Below are positions 60,216 through 64,000 of a stretch of 64,000 nucleotides of DNA, piece by piece. The stretch spans positions 1-64,000 of the forward strand of contig NZ_SMBZ01000004.1 in the NCBI RefSeq assembly GCF_004342685.1, written 5' to 3'. The position numbers and the translations under genes are program-made. The stretch comes from Sphingobacterium alimentarium (GTDB lineage Bacteria > Bacteroidota > Bacteroidia > Sphingobacteriales > Sphingobacteriaceae). A model generated the notes under the pieces. That model made no database searches and had not been told where the DNA came from. It was given only the letters and a program-made list of their open reading frames with translations. Position 1 is the first letter of the stretch. Every line of letters starts with the position of its first letter.

Positions 60216-60719
60216 ATGATAGATATGATACACGAAGAAAACAAAAATCAGCAACCCGAAAAAGAGGATTTCTCTATTGAAAATTTCATAACTGATGAAA
60301 ATAAACAATCTTTCACGGAACAACAGGAAGTAACACCTCGGGAAGATTTTGTCAAACCCAAAGTAGATGAGGAAGCTATTATGCGTGTAATGGCAGGCGA
60401 AGAACCTCCGGAAACTGAAACGGAAAACACAAAAACACCTGCGAGTAATACAAGAAGGATGATTTATAAGCCAAAGAAGCTGACCAAAGAGGACTACTGC
60501 GGACGGTTCTTCAAAATTCCCACGACAACGGCAAGCAGGGGGAAATCAGTGTATGTACGGCAGGAACACCACGAAACATTTAACAGGCTTACAAATATTA
60601 TGGGAATCGACAAACTGACGATTTATGCGTATCTGGACAACATTATCGAATACCACTTTCAGGAGTTCGAGGAATTGATTAGGGAAATCTATAACGAGAA
60701 ACACAAACCGTTGTTTTGA
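60216..60719 (+). CDS. DUF3408 family protein
   Basis: 167 aa from ATG 60216 (60225 also possible; the upstream TTG is rejected). An acidic N-terminal half is followed by RFFKIPTTTASRGKSVYVRQ, FNRLTNIMGIDKLTIYAYL and EYHFQEFEELIREIYNE, the DUF3408 core of conjugative transposons, which resembles ribbon-helix-helix DNA-binding proteins (TraB-like). Probably a regulator or partition factor of the element. Confidence 0.82.
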   Translation: MIDMIHEENKNQQPEKEDFSIENFITDENKQSFTEQQEVTPREDFVKPKVDEEAIMRVMAGEEPPETETENTKTPASNTRRMIYKPKKLTKEDYCGRFFKIPTTTASRGKSVYVRQEHHETFNRLTNIMGIDKLTIYAYLDNIIEYHFQEFEELIREIYNEKHKPLF

Positions 60720-61229
60720 TAACTATACTTGGTGGGTGGTACGTTTCTACCTCTTAAAATTATTTTCCAAAAGAAAAAAACAGAAAAAAAAGAAAGCCAT
60801 TTTAACAAGGGGGACAGGCGGAAAAACCAAAAGGAAACGGAATAAGTCCCGAAGGGTGGCAGGGGGCACACAACAAACTCGGCGAAGCCACCATATTTGC
60901 CCTGCCATTATGCCGTAGTCTTTTGGTTGGGTGGTGCGGTGGCTGTCCGCCTTATCTTTGCTCCCTTTTTTATTCTTTTTTTATTCAATTCCAATCAAAG
61001 AAAGGGTACAAAAAACACGTAAGGGCTAAGGATTGGGTGTTTTTTGTATGCTTTCCTTTATCCTTACAAAACTCTTTAAATGTGTGAGGGCTTTGCGAAG
61101 AAAATTTAAAGTGTTTTGAGGATTACTTTCTATTCATATTGTGCCAACATAAGCCAAATACTGCAACATAATGCCAAATGAAAACAATACATTCCCTTGT
61201 GTTCTATATTGGGTGCAAATTTTAAACCT
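60720..61229. other. Intergenic region of the element without gene
   Basis: About 500 bases. Contains an inverted repeat GGCAGGG/CCCTGCC (60858-60864, 60900-60906), a GC-richer stretch at 60820-60960 unlike the AT-rich surroundings, and GCCAAATACTGC at 61153-61164, which recurs as GCCAAATACCGC at 61635-61646. Each lies 77-79 bp before a start codon. Confidence 0.45.
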
Positions 61230-61613
61230 ATGGCACAAAAAGTAATACCTGACAAAGAGCAGAAAGAGAAAGAACAAATCAGAAAAAAAGAACATAGTCC
61301 TTTGATACAGGTTGATAAGCAGAGCGACCCGATTTCCAATTTCATCGCTAATTTAAAACGTCAGTTCAGGGAAGCAAAAGGCTTAATAGATTGGAACAGG
61401 CTATTCGGGGGAAAACGTACTGAACAACAAAAGCAGACTTCCGAACCTGAAAGCATAATAGGTGCGACAAAAACGCTTATCCGTTCGGACTTCAAAAATG
61501 AAGAAAAAAATCAGGCTATACAGACCAATAAAAAGCCTGCTTTAAAAATGGACAATACAATTATAACGCAACAGTCTTGTCCTAAAAGTAAGAAACCAAA
61601 GTTAGGATTATAG
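61230..61613 (+). CDS. Hypothetical protein of the mobile element
   Basis: 127 aa from ATG 61230. Very polar, Lys/Gln-rich, with a central segment DPISNFIANLKRQFREAKGLIDWNRLFG. No family recognised. Small proteins of this kind are common between the DUF3408 and excisionase genes of Bacteroidota elements. Confidence 0.55.
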   Translation: MAQKVIPDKEQKEKEQIRKKEHSPLIQVDKQSDPISNFIANLKRQFREAKGLIDWNRLFGGKRTEQQKQTSEPESIIGATKTLIRSDFKNEEKNQAIQTNKKPALKMDNTIITQQSCPKSKKPKLGL

Positions 61614-61713
61614 CCTAGTATTTGGCAACTGTACGCCAAATACCGCCATCGGATGCAACATTAAAATGACCTATGTGAATAGCTTTTATTTTAGAGGTTT
61701 AAATGATGCAGAT

Positions 61714-62010
61714 ATGGAAATAACAGTTTTAGACATTCAGATTTTGAAAGCATTGCATAGGGAAGTTAAGGAAGTTTCCAATTTGATAGCGGAAATGACT
61801 ACACCCTACAAAGCACTGCAACAGGCAACGAAATGGCTCGACCAACAGGAAGCCTGCCAATTGCTCAACATCAGCAAGAGAACGTTGCAGACGTACAGGG
61901 CAAAAGGCATTCTTGGAGCAACGCAAATTAATCGGAAAACGTATTTCAGATTATCTGAAGTGGAGTTACTTATGCAGGGAGAGCGACCATTAAAAAAGCA
62001 AAAGAAATGA
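61714..62010 (+). CDS. Excisionase-like helix-turn-helix protein 1
   Basis: 98 aa from ATG 61714. MerR/Xis-like HTH_17 domain at the C-terminal half: WLDQQEACQLLNISKRTLQT, then RKTYFRLSEVELLM. It overlaps the start of the second HTH protein by four bases. Such pairs control excision in CTnDOT-type elements. Confidence 0.82.
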   Translation: MEITVLDIQILKALHREVKEVSNLIAEMTTPYKALQQATKWLDQQEACQLLNISKRTLQTYRAKGILGATQINRKTYFRLSEVELLMQGERPLKKQKK

Positions 62011-62288
62011 AACAGATTGGAAATTCAAACGAAGATATGCTTGCCTTGCTCGAAGCTGTGGTAGGCATCAAAAATGAACTGTTGTATATCAGAGAATATT
62101 TCCACCCATTACTAAAAGGGGAAATCTATCTATCAGGCGAACAGGTTTGCGAAATGTTACACATAAGCAAACGGACATTGCAACAGTACAGGGATGACGG
62201 ACTGATACCTTTTATCAAGCTCGAACGGAAAATCTTGTTTCGTGAAAGCGATATTGTAAAAGTATTGGAAGATAACTATCAGCGTTAG
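62007..62288 (+). CDS. Excisionase-like helix-turn-helix protein 2
   Basis: 93 aa. HTH_17 domain EIYLSGEQVCEMLHISKRTL and RKILFRESDIVKVLEDN. Paralogue of the previous gene; the ATGA overlap suggests coupled translation. Convergent with the integrase gene. Confidence 0.82.
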   Translation: MKQIGNSNEDMLALLEAVVGIKNELLYIREYFHPLLKGEIYLSGEQVCEMLHISKRTLQQYRDDGLIPFIKLERKILFRESDIVKVLEDNYQR

Positions 62289-62339
62289 CCCATTAAATGA
62301 ATGCTTTGAAACTGCAACCCGTATCGGTCAATTAAAGAA

Positions 62340-62376
62340 ACAGCCCACTGCTTAAAGCGGTGGGCTGTGTTGTTTT
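62340..62376. terminator. Terminator between excisionase and integrase genes
   Basis: ACAGCCCAC (62340-62348) pairs with GTGGGCTGT (62360-62368), then TTGTTTT. Serves the convergent genes. Confidence 0.8.
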
Positions 62377-62396
62377 AAAAAATTGTGACATTAATG

Positions 62397-63653
62397 TTAT
62401 AGGCTTGAAACAAAGGACTCCTCCATACCCTTAAATTTATGCGATACCTTTTGCATATCCTTACCAACTTTCTCGTTGAGTATCTTAGCATAAATCTGAG
62501 TAGTGGCAATGTTTTTATGCCCTAACATCTTGCTCAAACTCTCCAACGGAACACCCTCGCTTAAAAATAGCGTAGCAAACGTATGACGTGCCAAATGAAA
62601 GGTTACTTTCTTTTCTACAAGGCAGTCAATCAGTTGAGATATTCTCTTTAAGCTGTCATTACAAACCGTATTAGAAGGTACAGGAAATACCTTTCCATCC
62701 TTTGATAGTCCTGCATATTTTTCAATAATCATTTTCGGAATATCCAAGAGCATCACGTTTGACGATGTAGCGGTTTTCTTTCTTCGTACAATAATCCACC
62801 TGTTACCGTCAAAAAAATCTTGGATATTGCTGTTTTTAAGTCCTTTCATATCTGAATAAGAAAGCCCTGTAAAGCAACTGAAAACAAACAGGTCTTTTAC
62901 CAATTCATCTTTCTTTTTCTCGCAGTTGAACGTTACGAGCTGTTCCAATTCATTACGCAATAGATAACCACGGTCTTTATCCTTTTTGGTATTCTTGTAT
63001 TCGCTGAACGGATTAAAAGCAAGATGCTTTCTGCTCATTGCCAATCGGCAAAGCGTAGTAAATCCAATCATATACAGCCAAATGGTGTTGTGTGTTAAAC
63101 TTTGGTCGTCACGCAGGTAGTAATCAAAGTCCTGCACAAAATCAGGTGTAAGGTCGTTAAAGGACACATCGGAATAGCTGTATTTTGTAAGTGCAAAATT
63201 TCGAAGATGTTTCAAAAGTATTTTATATTTACTGCGTGTGCCATTTACCCGAAGTCCACTATTAACCTTTTTCTCATAGTCGGATAGGAACTGTTCATAG
63301 AATTTGAAAAAGGTCAGTTCTCCGCTTTCCATCCCAAGAACGGCATTTTTAAGTTTAGCACTGTTTACAGCCCCCTCATTCTTCAGAATTTTGGAATAGC
63401 ATTCCTCAATACCCGAACGAATTTTGTCAAGTTTCCTGTTTGTGTCTTGTGCTTCTCGGCTTTTACCTAAAACCCTGCCGTACTTCAAATCCCAATTTGT
63501 TGCGGAAATATCCAGCTTTGTACTGAATGCAGACTGTTTGCCGTTTACGGTAATTCTGCACATAACCGTAACCTTTCCGTTCTTCTTCGGGGCATTCTTT
63601 TTAAGGTAGAAAAGAACCTTAAACGTTGATTTTTTTGTCGTTTCCATACTCAC
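62397..63653 (-). CDS. Tyrosine recombinase (integrase) of CTnDOT type
   Basis: 418 aa. N-terminal arm-binding domain (about 10-90), SAM-like core-binding domain (about 112-215) and catalytic domain. Catalytic residues: H353 and R356 in FHLARHTFAT, H379 in LGHKNIATTQ, Y388 as nucleophile, lysine at about 292. The first catalytic Arg (usually TGLRxSEL) is Ser265 in FTGLSYSDMKGL, as in IntDOT of CTnDOT. It carries out integration and, with the HTH proteins, excision. ATG two codons later is an equal start candidate. Confidence 0.92.
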   Translation of the reverse strand: MSMETTKKSTFKVLFYLKKNAPKKNGKVTVMCRITVNGKQSAFSTKLDISATNWDLKYGRVLGKSREAQDTNRKLDKIRSGIEECYSKILKNEGAVNSAKLKNAVLGMESGELTFFKFYEQFLSDYEKKVNSGLRVNGTRSKYKILLKHLRNFALTKYSYSDVSFNDLTPDFVQDFDYYLRDDQSLTHNTIWLYMIGFTTLCRLAMSRKHLAFNPFSEYKNTKKDKDRGYLLRNELEQLVTFNCEKKKDELVKDLFVFSCFTGLSYSDMKGLKNSNIQDFFDGNRWIIVRRKKTATSSNVMLLDIPKMIIEKYAGLSKDGKVFPVPSNTVCNDSLKRISQLIDCLVEKKVTFHLARHTFATLFLSEGVPLESLSKMLGHKNIATTQIYAKILNEKVGKDMQKVSHKFKGMEESFVSSL

Positions 63654-63760
63654 AATTCTTAATGATAAAATTAAACCTATGTGAGCTACGGAACAATATG
63701 AAAAACTATGCAGAAAGCTGAAATACAGTATTTTAAAACGATTGTTTCTAATATTTAAAA

Positions 63761-63776
63761 GTAACGTTTTAGTAAC
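63761..63776. repeat. Candidate attachment repeat C
   Basis: GTAACGTTTTAGTAAC, 108 bp upstream of the integrase start; related to copies at 42658 and 49078. Confidence 0.45.
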
Positions 63777-63832
63777 CTTACTTTTGCCAAACCTCGCTTT
63801 TTCCTGCTTTTTACCTCATTACCAAAAAATCA

Positions 63833-63868
63833 CAAAACGGCTGTAAAGCCTTATTTACAACCGTTTTG
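63833..63868. terminator. Large palindrome with T/A-rich ends
   Basis: CAAAACGG and TGTAAA (63833-63847) mirror TTTACA and CCGTTTTG (63854-63868), each arm with one unpaired base. It may be a terminator or a recombinase-related hairpin. Confidence 0.5.
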
Positions 63869-64000
63869 CCTGTTATTAATCTTTAATGTATTTTTACTGA
63901 AACTTTATTTTAAATTTTCAGATTGCTGTTAACAGTATACTATTTTTGTTAACCCACCTCCTGTCTAAATAAGACCGCAATTCTTCTTGTTGCGAAATTC

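Larger units (their letters stand above)
63655..64000. other. Element end region
   Basis: About 345 AT-rich bases upstream of the integrase. Holds the candidate attachment repeat C (63761) and the palindrome at 63833. No gene. Confidence 0.5.

Noticed and set aside
1..64000. CRISPR array, rRNA operon, or complete prophage
   Set aside because: No regularly spaced repeats with unique spacers, no rRNA sequence and no phage structural genes were seen. The cI-like gene at 16382 stands without phage neighbours.

Overview
The window looks like the chromosome of a Sphingobacteriaceae member (Bacteroidota), most likely Sphingobacterium or a close relative. Promoters carry the Bacteroidota -7 element TAnnTTTG with TTG/TTTG about 19-20 bp upstream, few genes have a Shine-Dalgarno sequence, the DNA is AT-rich, and many products are typical of the phylum (RteC, DUF3408, DUF6132, CarboxypepD_reg TonB receptors, an ISAon1-like insertion sequence, a CTnDOT-type integrase). 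The genus is inferred from gene content, not from a marker gene.

Layout. 1-16 kb is core chromosome: the tail of an IS1182-type transposase, an SMR exporter, prfA, four identical tRNA-Asp genes, an ECF sigma factor next to a membrane-anchored trypsin-like protease, a 1-Cys peroxiredoxin, a bacterial PH-domain pair, an acyl-CoA dehydrogenase, proB-proA plus a coupled small gene, uvrB, upp, a YkuK-like protein and a NadR-like kinase. 16-22 kb holds a LexA/cI-like repressor that lacks the protease serine, a 958-aa collagen-like lipoprotein and a clostripain-like lipoprotein, with candidate operators. At 22.1 kb a 188-bp MITE sits in the loop of a former terminator beside ahcY. 24.7-26.2 kb is an ArsR/DUF6428/phosphatase operon with no efflux pump.

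26.3-40.1 kb is a sulfur island: TlpA-like thioredoxin, SoxB-like hydrolase, DoxX, thioredoxin, DUF6132, rhodanese, two tandem persulfide-dioxygenase/rhodanese fusions (one exported), a TSUP exporter, an AraC regulator, a TonB receptor, two YeeE-type thiosulfate transporters and a Crp/Fnr regulator. Five copies of a GTwACAnnwGTTAC palindrome lie at nearly the same distance upstream of a -7-like box. This suggests that the Crp-type protein directly activates uptake of thiosulfate or persulfide, its oxidation or cleavage, and export of the product.

40.1-64 kb is accessory DNA: gene remnants, an ISAon1/ISL3-type element with 8-bp target duplication, a tRNA-Pro 3'-end remnant, a run of small stress or resistance-like genes, then a mobilizable element (rteC, cargo, mobB-mobA, a likely oriT, DUF3408, two excisionase-like proteins, integrase). 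Its cargo includes an exported fusion of an SMP-30-like propeller to a complete acetolactate decarboxylase domain, an MDR oxidoreductase, an MRJP-like protein, a nitroreductase with an HxlR regulator, and an isochorismatase-like protein. The element end is not certain; three related 16-bp direct repeats are candidate attachment sites.
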